Positions 26,463 through 35,648 of a stretch of 64,000 nt of DNA are shown here, in pieces. The notes below the pieces were generated by a model. That model was not told the origin of the DNA, searched no databases, and was given only the letters and a program-made list of their open reading frames with translations. Both the position numbers and the translations under genes were made by a program. Each line of letters opens with the position of its first letter. Position 1 is the stretch's first letter. Source of the DNA: Clostridiaceae bacterium (GTDB lineage: Bacteria; Bacillota; Clostridia; Peptostreptococcales; Peptostreptococcaceae). Where the stretch lies: assembly GCA_902362365.1 (NCBI GenBank), contig CABIVQ010000003.1:40898-104897 (forward strand), read 5' to 3'.

Positions 26463-28700
26463 ATGACTATGAATGCATGGGAAGGCTTTAAAACTGGTAG
26501 ATGGACTAAAGAAATAGATGTTAGAGGGTTCATCCAAGATAACTACACTCCATATGAGGGAGATGATTCTTTCTTAGCTGGTGCTACTGAAAACACTAAG
26601 CAATTATGGGCAGATGTAATGGAATTATTTAAAAAGGAAAGAGAAAATGGTGGTACTCTTGACGTTGATACTAAAACAGTATCTGCTATAGATGCTTATG
26701 CACCTGGATATATAAATAAAGACAAGGAAACTGTTGTAGGTTTACAAACTGATGCACCTTTAAAAAGAGCTATAATGCCAGAAGGTGGTATAAGAATGGT
26801 TGAAAGTGCTTGTGAAGCTTACGGATTCAAATGTGATCCAGAAGTAAGTGAAATATTCACTAAGTACAGAAAAACTCACAACCAAGGTGTATTCGATGCT
26901 TATACTTCTGAAATGAGAGCTGCTAGAAGATCTGGTATAATAACAGGACTTCCAGATGCTTACGGAAGAGGTAGAATAATAGGTGACTACAGAAGAGTTG
27001 CTTTATACGGTGTTGATAGATTAATAGAAGACAAAAACGAGCAAAAAAATTCTTTAGAAGTTTCTTGCATGGACGAAAATACTATAAGATTAAGAGAAGA
27101 AATATCTGATCAAATAAAAGCTTTACAAGCATTAAAGAGAATGGCAAATTCTTATGGATTTGATATATCAGGACCAGCTACTAACTCAAGAGAAGCTGTA
27201 CAATGGTTATACTTCGCTTACTTAGCAGCTATAAAAGATCAAAACGGTGCTGCTATGTCAATCGGTAGAACTTCTACTTTCTTAGATATATACTTTGAAA
27301 GAGATTTAGCTAACGGAACTATAACTGAAGAAGAAGTTCAAGAATTAATGGACCACTTCGTTATGAAATTAAGAATGGTTAAATTCTTAAGAACTCCTGA
27401 TTACAATGAATTATTCTCTGGAGACCCAACTTGGGTAACTGAATCAATTGGTGGTATAGGTGTTGATGGTAGACCATTAGTAACTAAGAACTCATTCAGA
27501 GTTTTAAATACTCTTTATACTCTTGGACCATCTCCAGAACCAAACTTAACAGTACTTTGGTCAACTAAATTCCCTCAAGGATTCAAAGACTTCTGTTCTA
27601 AAGTATCTATAGATACAAGTTCAGTTCAATACGAAAATGATGACCTAATGAGACCTTACTGGGGAGATGACTATGCTATAGCTTGTTGTGTATCTGCAAT
27701 GAGAGTTGGTAAGCAAATGCAATTCTTCGGAGCTAGAGTTAACTTAGCTAAGACATTATTATACGCTATAAACGGTGGTGTTGATGAAAAATCAGGTGCT
27801 CAAGTAGGACCAAGATTTGAACCAATAATGGATGAATACTTAGATTACGATAAAGTAATGGAAAGATTCGAACCATTTACTGATTGGTTAGCAAACTTAT
27901 ATGTAAATACATTAAACGTAATCCACTACATGCATGATAAGTACTCTTATGAAGCATTAGAAATGGCTTTACATGATAGAGATGTATTCAGAACTATGGC
28001 TTGTGGTATAGCTGGTTTATCAGTTGCTGCTGACTCATTATCTGCTATAAAATATGCTAAAGTTAAAACTATAAGAAATGAACAAGGTGTAGCAGTTGAC
28101 TTCGAAATAGAAGGAGACTATCCAAAATACGGAAACAACGATGATAGAGTTGATGATATAGCTATATACTTAGTTGAATCTATGATGAACAAAATAAGAA
28201 AGAACAAAACTTACAGAGATTCTGTTCATACTCAATCTGTATTAACAATAACTTCAAACGTTGTTTACGGTAAGAAGACTGGTAATACTCCATGTGGTAG
28301 AAGAGCTGGACAACCATTTGCTCCAGGTGCTAACCCAATGCACGGAAGAGATAATAGTGGTGCATTAGCTTCATTATCTTCAGTTGCTAAATTACCATAC
28401 GAACATTCTCAAGATGGTATATCTAACACATTCTCTATAGTACCAGGTGCTTTAGGAAAAGATATGAACGAAAGAATAACTAACCTATCAGCAATGATGG
28501 ACGGATACTTCGGAGATGGAGCTCATCACTTAAACGTTAACGTATTCGATAGAGCTACATTAGAAGATGCTATGGAACATCCAGAAGAGTATCCTCAATT
28601 AACTATAAGAGTTTCAGGATACGCTGTAAACTTCATAAAATTAACAAGAGATCAACAATTAGACGTTATAAACAGAACATTCCACGGAAAAATGGCTTAA
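26463..28700 (+). CDS. pflB: pyruvate formate-lyase
   Basis: PflB converts pyruvate and CoA to acetyl-CoA and formate in anaerobic fermentation, by a glycyl radical mechanism. The 745-residue protein has the catalytic pair Cys408-Cys409 in [11 protein letters not shown] and the radical Gly719 in RVSGYAVNF close to the C-terminus, with the usual length. Codon choice is strongly biased to AGA, GGA and ATA, as in highly expressed genes of low-GC clostridia. AAGGAGG precedes the ATG. It is closed by its own terminator; the activase gene follows 516 nt on with its own promoter. Confidence 0.97.
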   Translation: MTMNAWEGFKTGRWTKEIDVRGFIQDNYTPYEGDDSFLAGATENTKQLWADVMELFKKERENGGTLDVDTKTVSAIDAYAPGYINKDKETVVGLQTDAPLKRAIMPEGGIRMVESACEAYGFKCDPEVSEIFTKYRKTHNQGVFDAYTSEMRAARRSGIITGLPDAYGRGRIIGDYRRVALYGVDRLIEDKNEQKNSLEVSCMDENTIRLREEISDQIKALQALKRMANSYGFDISGPATNSREAVQWLYFAYLAAIKDQNGAAMSIGRTSTFLDIYFERDLANGTITEEEVQELMDHFVMKLRMVKFLRTPDYNELFSGDPTWVTESIGGIGVDGRPLVTKNSFRVLNTLYTLGPSPEPNLTVLWSTKFPQGFKDFCSKVSIDTSSVQYENDDLMRPYWGDDYAIACCVSAMRVGKQMQFFGARVNLAKTLLYAINGGVDEKSGAQVGPRFEPIMDEYLDYDKVMERFEPFTDWLANLYVNTLNVIHYMHDKYSYEALEMALHDRDVFRTMACGIAGLSVAADSLSAIKYAKVKTIRNEQGVAVDFEIEGDYPKYGNNDDRVDDIAIYLVESMMNKIRKNKTYRDSVHTQSVLTITSNVVYGKKTGNTPCGRRAGQPFAPGANPMHGRDNSGALASLSSVAKLPYEHSQDGISNTFSIVPGALGKDMNERITNLSAMMDGYFGDGAHHLNVNVFDRATLEDAMEHPEEYPQLTIRVSGYAVNFIKLTRDQQLDVINRTFHGKMA

Positions 28701-28782
28701 TTTATAACCGATAATAAATAACTATACTAATTATAAAAATAAATATTACAATCATCCAATAATATTTAAACTTACGTCTATA

Positions 28783-28816
28783 AGAGTGCAGGCTCATCCA
28801 CCTGCACTCTTTTTTT
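28783..28816 (+). terminator. rho-independent terminator after pflB
   Basis: AGAGTGCAGG pairs perfectly with CCTGCACTCT across an 8-nt loop and is followed by seven T. Confidence 0.93.
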
Positions 28817-29216
28817 ATCTCTTTTTATCATATCCCCTATTCTCTCTTTTACATACTAAGAGATTATAACTTATCTGGTTTGTGATAATTTATCCCTCCC
28901 CTTTAAAGTTGAAATGTTTCGCCAATACATTGCTCAAGTAACGGATGAAGTCGCTGCCGATATTAGCGAAGCAAATTTCTATTTTTAATACTTACTAATT
29001 TTTTAATATTTAATGTTTTAACTACATAACCTTGGGTATTATAGTAATATAATACAATACAAATAATTTAAAGATAAGATATAGACTTTGTTTAATAAAT
29101 ATCATATAATTTAGTTGTAAATAATTTTGTATACAATATATAATATATATTAACCATAATTATAAAATAAATTCATTTTAATATAATTTTTAAAATATAC
29201 TTATGAGGTGGATAAG
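28817..29216 (+). promoter_or_regulatory. pflA upstream region: hairpin and palindromic operator
   Basis: An imperfect hairpin lies at 28911-28979 (GAAATGTTTCGC against GCGAAGCAAATTTC). Further on, TTGTATACAA (29127-29136) repeats the core of the pflB palindrome and sits between a TTGTAA -35 (29115-29120) and a TATAAT -10 (29139-29144). The shared site suggests that one regulator controls both genes; a GntR-type site TGTNNACA is one possible reading. Confidence 0.5.
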
Positions 29217-29960
29217 ATGATAAAAGGAAGAGTTCATTCAATAGAAACATTTGGTACAGTAGATGGACCAGGAATAAGATTTATACTATTTATGCAAGGA
29301 TGCCCATTAAGATGTAAATACTGTCATAACAGAGATACATGGGATACAAAATGCGGTACTGAATATACTACAGATCAAATAATAACACAAGCACTTAAAT
29401 ATTCTTCATATATGAGATCATCTGGTGGTGGTATAACAGCATCTGGAGGAGAAGCAACTCTACAACCAGAATTCTTAGCTGAATTATTCGCTAAAGCTAA
29501 AAAGAACAAAATCCATACATGCTTAGACACTTCAGGTTTTGTAAATATAGATACAATAGCTCCAGTTCTAGAAAACACTGATTTAGTTTTACTAGACATA
29601 AAGCATATGGTTGAAGAAAAAGCGAAAGAATTAACTGGTGTGGGAATTGAAAAGACTTTAAAGTTAGCTAGACACTTAAGTGATAGAAACATACCAGTTT
29701 GGATAAGACATGTATTAGTACCAGGAGTTACTGATGACCAAGAAAACTTAGAAAAATTAGCTGAGTTTGTTAGTACTTTAAATAATGTAGAAAGATTTGA
29801 AATATTACCATACCACACTATGGGAGTTCATAAGTGGGAGAATATGGGATTAGATTATGAATTAAAAAATGTTGAGGATGGAACTCAAGAAGATATAGAT
29901 AGAGCGATAGACATAATGTCTAAATACGAAGTAGAAATATTTAATAAAAGATCAGCATAA
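29217..29960 (+). CDS. pflA: pyruvate formate-lyase activating enzyme
   Basis: PflA is a radical SAM enzyme that installs the glycyl radical on PflB. The 247-residue protein has the cluster motif C29-PLR-C33-KY-C36, the SAM-binding SGGGITASGGEATLQ and the conserved LVPGVTDDQENL. ATG 29217 lies 6 nt behind GAGGTG; the GTG at 29208 is part of that site. It follows pflB in the same direction but after a terminator, so it has its own promoter. Confidence 0.95.
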   Translation: MIKGRVHSIETFGTVDGPGIRFILFMQGCPLRCKYCHNRDTWDTKCGTEYTTDQIITQALKYSSYMRSSGGGITASGGEATLQPEFLAELFAKAKKNKIHTCLDTSGFVNIDTIAPVLENTDLVLLDIKHMVEEKAKELTGVGIEKTLKLARHLSDRNIPVWIRHVLVPGVTDDQENLEKLAEFVSTLNNVERFEILPYHTMGVHKWENMGLDYELKNVEDGTQEDIDRAIDIMSKYEVEIFNKRSA

Positions 29961-29976
29961 GCTGATCTTTTATTTT
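29946..29976 (+). terminator. terminator overlapping the pflA stop codon
   Basis: AAAAGATCAGC pairs with GCTGATCTTTT around a loop that contains the pflA TAA stop, followed by a T-rich tail. Confidence 0.85.
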
Positions 29977-29981
29977 TATTA

Positions 29982-30596
29982 CTAAGCTACTTCAGTTTTA
30001 TTATTTATATCTAAATATAAATTAGTAAATGTTGCTTCATAGTAAGGTATGACATACAATCCAGCTATTCCGCATGTAATAGTTGTTAATATCCCCCATA
30101 ATATAAAGCTTAACATCAACACAAAATAATTCCATTTTTGACCACGCATCATTAGTCTACTTTCCTTTAAGCATTTTACAATTCCTATATTAGGATTTTC
30201 AGCTAATATATAATACGCTTGAGAATACATAATAGATAAAATAATACCTGGTATAATCAATAAAATAAAACCTATACATATAATTATTTCAACTAAAATT
30301 GATACTCCTATTACTTTTAAGAAATTCTTGTAACCTAAAAATACATCTGAACATTTTCCATCTTTATTTTTAGCTAATTTTAAAAAGAATATAGACTGCC
30401 CTAATCCTAATGGTGCCGTAATTAAAAAAGCAACTATACACAGTAATGTAGGAGCCCATATACTCTCATCACATCTAACACTTAAAAAACTTAAGCAACC
30501 TGTAATAACTGCAATTATTAATATAACTCCTATGGCAGTCCACCAGTTACCTTTTAATTGTTGTTTCGCTCTAGTTTTCAATTCTTTTCTTGTCAT
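29982..30596 (-). CDS. DUF975 family membrane protein
   Basis: This 204-residue membrane protein starts MTRKELKTRAKQQLKGNWW, which is the signature start of the DUF975 family, and has five to six membrane segments with the conserved FLGYKNFLKVIGVSIL, LIIPGIILSIMYSQAYYIL and ESRLMMRGQKWNYFVL. No function is established. ATG 30596 follows AGGGGGTG; the frame extends 29 codons upstream without a ribosome site and is not credible there. It lies between pflA (convergent) and the thiI terminator. Confidence 0.82.
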   Translation of the reverse strand: MTRKELKTRAKQQLKGNWWTAIGVILIIAVITGCLSFLSVRCDESIWAPTLLCIVAFLITAPLGLGQSIFFLKLAKNKDGKCSDVFLGYKNFLKVIGVSILVEIIICIGFILLIIPGIILSIMYSQAYYILAENPNIGIVKCLKESRLMMRGQKWNYFVLMLSFILWGILTTITCGIAGLYVIPYYEATFTNLYLDINNKTEVA

Positions 30597-30684
30597 ATAA
30601 TACACCCCCTTTATATTTTTTACATTAATATAATATGAATTTAAATTTATTTCGGTTACGTAATTAGTACTAAATTTAGGCATA

Positions 30685-30725
30685 AAAAAAGAGCTTTTAA
30701 TTCTAAAACTAAAAGCTCTTTTTTA
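30685..30725 (-). terminator. rho-independent terminator after thiI
   Basis: A stem of about 15 bp (AAAAAAGAGCTTTTA with TAAAAGCTCTTTTTT) begins right after the thiI stop and ends in T on the minus strand; flanks allow activity in both directions. Confidence 0.85.
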
Positions 30726-31898
30726 TTAAAATTCTATATCTTCTACTTCTATATTATCTATAGCATCTTGTATTAACTTTTCTACATCTAGTTTCTCTTC
30801 TGACTTCTCTATTCTTTCTAATCTTGGCTTAGTCACAGGTTTCTTTGGTGCGAAAACTGTACAACAATCTTCTTCTGGTAATATAGAAGTTTCAAAAGTG
30901 CCTATTTTTTGAGCTATATCTATTATTTCAGTCTTATCCATAGCTATTAACGGTCTGAATACTGGCATAGTTACAGATGCATTTGTGCAAGTTAATCCTT
31001 GTATTGTTTGAGATGCAACTTGTCCTATACTTTCTCCTGTAACTAAAGCATCACATCTTCTGCTTTCTGCTACTGCTTGAGCTATTCTCATCATGAATCT
31101 TCTTGATATTATAGTCATTTCTTCATCGTTACAGTTCATTCCTATAGCTTTTTGTATTTCTAATATATTTACTTTGTGAAGTCTAAGTCTTCCACAGTAT
31201 TTAGATAATATTCTAGCTAAGTCTCTTACTTTCTCTTGTGATTTTTCACTAGTGAATGGGTATGTGTGGAAGTGTATTGCTTCTATTTCCATACCTCTCT
31301 TAGCAACCATCCACGATGCAACTGGAGAATCTATACCTCCAGATAAAAGAGACATTGCTCTACCGTTAGTTCCAAGTGGTAATCCACCGTATCCTGGTAT
31401 TGTATCACTGTATACCATTACGTGATTTTGTCTGTATTCACATATTATCTTAGTTTCTGGATTTCTTATATCTACACCTATTCTATCATGAACTTTAGAT
31501 ACTAAGAATCCAGCTATATCTATACTCATTTCTTGAGAAGTAAATTTGAAATCTTTATCTCCTCTTTTTGATTCTACTTTGAAAGTCTTAGCACCCGATT
31601 CTATTTTTTCTTCTAGTACTTGAAGTGCTAATTCTTTTAATTTATCATAATCTTTTTCTGCCCTTATTGCTGGACAAACTCCTACTATACCAAATACTTT
31701 TCTTACTTCTTCAGCTACTTCTTCGTAGTCATGATCTTCTAAATTAACATATATTCTTCCGTATTCTTTATATACATCAAACTTTCCTATTGGTTTTAGC
31801 ATATTCTTAACGTTTTTTACTAGTTTGTTTTCAAATAGGTATCTATTCTTTCCTTTAACACCTATTTCCCCGTACTTAACTATTAGTATATTGTACAA
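30726..31898 (-). CDS. thiI: tRNA 4-thiouridine synthase ThiI
   Basis: ThiI adenylates U8 of tRNA and transfers sulfur to it, and may also serve thiamine synthesis. The 390-residue protein has a ferredoxin-like/THUMP start ([18 protein letters not shown]) and a PP-loop [11 protein letters not shown] with the later [10 protein letters not shown] and [10 protein letters not shown]. It lacks the C-terminal rhodanese domain of the E. coli enzyme, as in Bacillus. I prefer TTG 31898, 6 nt behind GAGGTG, to the GTG at 31907 that lies within the site. It follows the cysteine desulfurase gene, its expected sulfur donor. Confidence 0.93.
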   Translation of the reverse strand: MYNILIVKYGEIGVKGKNRYLFENKLVKNVKNMLKPIGKFDVYKEYGRIYVNLEDHDYEEVAEEVRKVFGIVGVCPAIRAEKDYDKLKELALQVLEEKIESGAKTFKVESKRGDKDFKFTSQEMSIDIAGFLVSKVHDRIGVDIRNPETKIICEYRQNHVMVYSDTIPGYGGLPLGTNGRAMSLLSGGIDSPVASWMVAKRGMEIEAIHFHTYPFTSEKSQEKVRDLARILSKYCGRLRLHKVNILEIQKAIGMNCNDEEMTIISRRFMMRIAQAVAESRRCDALVTGESIGQVASQTIQGLTCTNASVTMPVFRPLIAMDKTEIIDIAQKIGTFETSILPEEDCCTVFAPKKPVTKPRLERIEKSEEKLDVEKLIQDAIDNIEVEDIEF

Positions 31899-31988
31899 AT
31901 TGGTCACCTCTTAGTTATATTTTTAATGTCTTTACCTATTTTTATAGGTTTTCATAATTTATAATTAATAATTCAAATTTATTAATAA

Positions 31989-33140
31989 TTATCTTCTTCT
32001 TATTATCATTCTTAAATCACTTACTGATTCTTTTAGTGTTTTTACAACTTCTACCATTTCATTTTCTGTATTTAAGTCTGATAAACTAAATCTTATTGCA
32101 CCCTCTATTTCATTCGCCGTAAGCCCTATTGCATTTAATACATGGCTTCCTTTTTTCTTAGATGAACATGCAGAACCAGTTGATACATATATTCCTTTTT
32201 GCTCTAAGTAATGAAGTAATACTTCTCCTCTTATATATTTAAATGAAATATTTAATATGTGGCAAACACCATCTTCTGGTGAATTTATTTTTATGTCATC
32301 TATATTTTTTACTATTTCTTCTTTTAATAGATTCTTTAATTTCGCAATTTTTTCTATAGTTTGGTTTAGGTCCTCATTTAGTATTTTCACCGCTTCACCT
32401 AATCCATATATACCAGGCACATTTTCTGTACCTGATCTTACTCCTATTTCTTGACCTCCACCTGTAAGTATAGGCTTTAATCTGTTATTTTCCTTTATAT
32501 ACATGAATCCTATTCCTTTCGGACCATGTAACTTATGTCCACTAACACTCATAAAGTCTATATTATATCTTGAAGGCTTGAAGTTTATCTTAGCATATGA
32601 TTGCACTGCATCTACATGGAAGTATACTTTATCCTTTAGAGTCTTTAGGTACTTTCCTATTTCTTCTATCGGCTGTATAGTTCCTATTTCATTATTTACA
32701 TGCATTATAGTTATTAAACTTGTACTTGGCTTTATAGAATTTTTTAATTCTTCTATATTTATTTTACCTTCTTTATCAACTTTTAAATATGTAACTTCAA
32801 ATCCATCATCTTCTAAATCCTTTAAAGTATTTAAAACTGATGGGTGTTCTATTTCAGTTGATATTATATGGTTCTTTCTTTTTTTATATAAATTAGAAAC
32901 TCCTCTTATTATAGCGTTATTAGATTCCGTTCCACCTGATGTGAAGTATATTTCTTTATCCTTTACACCTATTGTTCTTGCGATATCTTGTCTTATTGCT
33001 TTTATATTTTTTTCTACTTCTATACCTTTTCTATGTAATGAAGAAGGATTTGCATAATCAGTAGTAAGGGCATAAACCATTTTATCTACAACTTCTTGAT
33101 ACGGTTTAGTTGTAGCACTGTTATCTAAATATATTTCCAT
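31989..33140 (-). CDS. cysteine desulfurase (IscS/NifS family, ThiI partner)
   Basis: A PLP enzyme that releases sulfur from cysteine as a persulfide. The 383-residue protein has the PLP lysine in SVSGHKLHGPKGIGF, the substrate/PLP loop TSGGTESNNA and the persulfide Cys in STGSACSSKKKGSHVL, a long flexible loop of the IscS/NifS type. Directly upstream of thiI, it corresponds to the dedicated desulfurase (NifZ/YrvO-like) that feeds tRNA thiolation. The ribosome site is weak (GGTG 8-9 nt before ATG). A general role in Fe-S assembly cannot be excluded. Confidence 0.92.
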   Translation of the reverse strand: MEIYLDNSATTKPYQEVVDKMVYALTTDYANPSSLHRKGIEVEKNIKAIRQDIARTIGVKDKEIYFTSGGTESNNAIIRGVSNLYKKRKNHIISTEIEHPSVLNTLKDLEDDGFEVTYLKVDKEGKINIEELKNSIKPSTSLITIMHVNNEIGTIQPIEEIGKYLKTLKDKVYFHVDAVQSYAKINFKPSRYNIDFMSVSGHKLHGPKGIGFMYIKENNRLKPILTGGGQEIGVRSGTENVPGIYGLGEAVKILNEDLNQTIEKIAKLKNLLKEEIVKNIDDIKINSPEDGVCHILNISFKYIRGEVLLHYLEQKGIYVSTGSACSSKKKGSHVLNAIGLTANEIEGAIRFSLSDLNTENEMVEVVKTLKESVSDLRMIIRRR

Positions 33141-33334
33141 ATACTACACCAACTTTCTTTCATTAATAAGTTTTATATTCTTCCTATTTTAGTTTTGACA
33201 AATTTATAAATTAATTACAAGAATACTATATAAATAAACTTTATCCTAATCTTTGCAATTACTATATTTATTCACATCTTTTTATTATACCACTAAAACT
33301 TAAGTTTTTTAATATTTTTCTACTCTTACTACTT

Positions 33335-33341
33335 TGTCGAA
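33335..33341 (+). promoter_or_regulatory. Spo0A-box-like motif upstream of the small-RNA units
   Basis: TGTCGAA in the context CTTTGTCGAAAAC matches the 0A-box consensus TGNCGAA. It lies about 70 bp upstream of the predicted start of the first small-RNA unit. Confidence 0.45.
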
Positions 33342-33370
33342 AACTTTTTTAACTTATTTTTGTAAAACTA

Positions 33371-33523
33371 TTGCTTTTGTTGTCGAAGATTGTTATTATT
33401 AATACATGGTTATCCCCCTGATAACCTTAGTAAAATCTCTATTCCCAATACCCCTTTTAAATGAATACTTTTATATTCATTTGACACCTACTTCTGATCG
33501 GAAAATGAAGTAGGTATTTTTTT
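33371..33523 (+). ncRNA. candidate small RNA 1 (tandem unit, C-rich, Spo0A-box in promoter)
   Basis: Promoter TTGCTT (33371-33376), 17 nt, TATTAT (33394-33399), with the 0A-box-like TGTCGAA (33381-33387) inside the spacer. The predicted RNA (about 33406-33523) starts with the hairpin GGTTATC-CCCCT-GATAACC (33408-33426), then carries single-stranded CCCAATACCCC, a second hairpin AAATGAATA/TATTCATTT (33459-33482) and a terminator ACCTACTTC/GAAGTAGGT with seven T. No coding frame is credible. It is duplicated 229 bp downstream. Such C-rich loops are typical of small RNAs that pair with ribosome-binding sites. Confidence 0.65.
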
Positions 33524-33599
33524 GCATTTTTTACAAATATTTATTATGTATATATTTAACATAGATTTAATAAAAAAATATATTTTTTTTGAAAAACTA

Positions 33600-33777
33600 T
33601 TGATTTTTTTGTCGAAGATTGTTATTATTAATACATGGTTATCCCCCTGATAACCTTAATTAAAATCTCTATTCCCAATACCCCTTTTGAACGGATATAC
33701 TTTATATCCATTAGTTTAAGGTGATAACGGAAATCAACTTAAACAGAAAAAAAGAGCTTCCCCAGCTCTTTTTTTTT
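33600..33777 (+). ncRNA. candidate small RNA 2 (paralogue of unit 1)
   Basis: Promoter TTGATT (33600-33605), 17 nt, TATTAT (33623-33628), again with TGTCGAA (33610-33616) in the spacer. The predicted RNA (about 33635-33777) shares about 75 nt with unit 1, including the 5' hairpin (33637-33655) and both C-rich stretches. The second hairpin keeps its position but has different sequence (GGATATA/TATATCC, 33693-33709). A third hairpin GTTTAAG/CTTAAAC (33714-33744) is unique, and the terminator AAAGAGCT-TCCCC-AGCTCTTT is unrelated. Different 3' parts on a conserved 5' part suggest selection on structure. Confidence 0.65.
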
Positions 33778-33901
33778 ATTTATTTTTACAATTAAAGGAA
33801 CTTTTTTATTTTTTAAGATGATAGATTAGTTTTATTGTTTTTGTTATAATTTATATTTAGTAGTAAAAATATTAATTTAGTAAATAAAGAGGTGGAATAT
33901 T

Positions 33902-34897
33902 ATGACTAATAAGAAGAAAGTTGCTATAGTTTTCACTGGTGGAACTATATCTATGACAGTTGACGAAAAAGTTGGAGCCGCAATACCTACTTTATCTGGG
34001 GAACAAATAATGTCTATGGTGACTAATATTGATAAAGTTGCCGATGTTGAAGTTTTAAATTTCGATGAAATTCCAGGACCTCATATGACACCTGAAAGAA
34101 TGATGGAATTAAAGCATTATGTAAATAATTTATTAAAAAGAGAAGATATATGCGGTGTTGTAATTACACATGGTACTGACAGTTTAGAAGAAACTGCTTA
34201 TTTCTTAGATTTAACTATAGATAATGAAAAACCTGTAATAGTTACAGGCGCTATGAGAAGTAGCTCTGAACTTGGATACGATGGACCAAGTAACTTATCT
34301 GGTGCAGTTTGTACAGCTATCTCAGATAGCGCTCGTGGAAAAGGAGTTCTTATTGTATTAAACAATGAAGTCATAGCAGCTTCTGAAGCTACAAAAACAG
34401 ATACACTAGCTTTAAATACTTTCCAATCTGTAACAGGAGGACCTTTAGGTGTAATAGATTGTAATGAACTTCTTTTATACAAACACATAGCTAAAAGAAC
34501 AATCATTGATACAGATACTGTAGAACCTAATGTAGCATTATTTAAAGCAGCAGTAGGAATGGATGAAACTTTTATAAAACTAGCTGTAGATAATGGATAT
34601 AAAGGTATTGTAATAGAAGCAATGGGTAGAGGTAATATACCTCCCAGAATGTATGAAGGTGTAAAATATGCTAGGGAAAATAACATACCAGTAGTAATAG
34701 TTTCAAGATGCCACTCAGGTAGAGTTTTCGATAGTTACGGATACTTAGGCTCAGGAAGAGACTTAAGGAATCTAGGATGCATCTTTGGAGGAGACCTGCC
34801 AGGTCATAAAGCTAGACTAAAGTTAATCCTTGCACTTGGAAAGACAAATAGTTTAAATGAAATAAAAGATTATTTCGAAGAAGGAATTTACTACTAA
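33902..34897 (+). CDS. ansA: L-asparaginase, type I (cytoplasmic)
   Basis: The enzyme hydrolyses asparagine to aspartate and ammonia. The 331-residue protein has no signal peptide and carries both catalytic motifs: Thr15 in FTGGTISM and THGTDSLEE near residue 90, with the downstream Lys in TGAMRSSSELGYDG region. Length matches AnsA-type enzymes. AGAGGTGG precedes the ATG. It is a single gene, just downstream of the small-RNA units and separated from them by the second terminator. Confidence 0.9.
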   Translation: MTNKKKVAIVFTGGTISMTVDEKVGAAIPTLSGEQIMSMVTNIDKVADVEVLNFDEIPGPHMTPERMMELKHYVNNLLKREDICGVVITHGTDSLEETAYFLDLTIDNEKPVIVTGAMRSSSELGYDGPSNLSGAVCTAISDSARGKGVLIVLNNEVIAASEATKTDTLALNTFQSVTGGPLGVIDCNELLLYKHIAKRTIIDTDTVEPNVALFKAAVGMDETFIKLAVDNGYKGIVIEAMGRGNIPPRMYEGVKYARENNIPVVIVSRCHSGRVFDSYGYLGSGRDLRNLGCIFGGDLPGHKARLKLILALGKTNSLNEIKDYFEEGIYY

Positions 34898-34901
34898 TGA
34901 T

Positions 34902-34965
34902 AATCCACTTTTCTATTATATTCTTACTCTCTATAGGGTAGATTTATTTTATGGAAAAGTGGATT
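34902..34965. terminator. hairpin between asparaginase and lipoprotein genes
   Basis: AATCCACTTTTC pairs with GAAAAGTGGATT across a long loop, between two convergent genes. The T run is short, so termination is less sure than the stem. Confidence 0.55.
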
Positions 34966-34970
34966 TTGAT

Positions 34971-35618
34971 TTATTCAGCTTTACTCCTTTTCGTTAGAGC
35001 TCCTTTTTCTATATTAACAATTTTCCACTTATTATTTAATTTTTCTAGATAGTATATTCTTTTCTCTTGATAAACTTCATCTAAATTCATTTGATTTTTA
35101 TCAAGATAATCTTTATTTGCTTTTTTAACTATAAACTCTGATTCAACTGTCACCTTGCAAGTAGTCATATCTTCATTAAAGTAATTGCGATACCATACTA
35201 AATTCTCATGTTTTATAGCCAATTTATTACTTTCATACATTGACTGTACTGATTCTTTATAATTTCCTTTTTTTAAAACTTTAATAAAGTTATCACTATA
35301 TAAATTATATTCATTCTCTAAATTTAATTTATTAAAATCTCTATTATCTACAATTAAACAATGTTTATCTATAATATCTACTATTTGTTCTACATCCTTA
35401 TTATCATCCTTTAACATTTCTTTATCATTACCGTCTTTATCTAATACTGTCCATAAAGTTTGCTTACTCCTTTCTTCTTGCTTTTTATCTTCATCTTCAT
35501 AATTTATATCACTATTATTTGAACTACTGCTTGCTATGTTAGTATCTGGCTCACTAACACTACATCCAGAAAACATCGAAATCATCATACAAAGTATAAC
35601 TACATTTAAAATCTTCAT
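34971..35618 (-). CDS. hypothetical lipoprotein
   Basis: The 215-residue protein begins with a lipoprotein signal peptide ending in MFSGC, with Cys19 as the lipidated residue. The mature part starts with a Ser/Asn/Asp/Glu-rich linker. The C-terminal half (ETKTVESEF-like TCKVTVESEFIVKK, QEKRIYYLEKLNNKWKIVNIEKG) has the shape of a small alpha+beta domain of the NTF2/SnoaL kind, but this is a weak reading. No family is recognised. AAAGAGGT precedes the ATG. It follows the GH16 gene by 30 nt and may be cotranscribed with it. Confidence 0.6.
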   Translation of the reverse strand: MKILNVVILCMMISMFSGCSVSEPDTNIASSSSNNSDINYEDEDKKQEERSKQTLWTVLDKDGNDKEMLKDDNKDVEQIVDIIDKHCLIVDNRDFNKLNLENEYNLYSDNFIKVLKKGNYKESVQSMYESNKLAIKHENLVWYRNYFNEDMTTCKVTVESEFIVKKANKDYLDKNQMNLDEVYQEKRIYYLEKLNNKWKIVNIEKGALTKRSKAE

Positions 35619-35648
35619 AATATATTACCTCTTTTTCGAGCATTAAGT

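Noticed and set aside
32257..33057. Plus-strand frames inside the cysteine desulfurase gene, one 184 codons long
   Set aside because: Composition and lack of ribosome sites mark them as antisense shadows of a well-identified enzyme.
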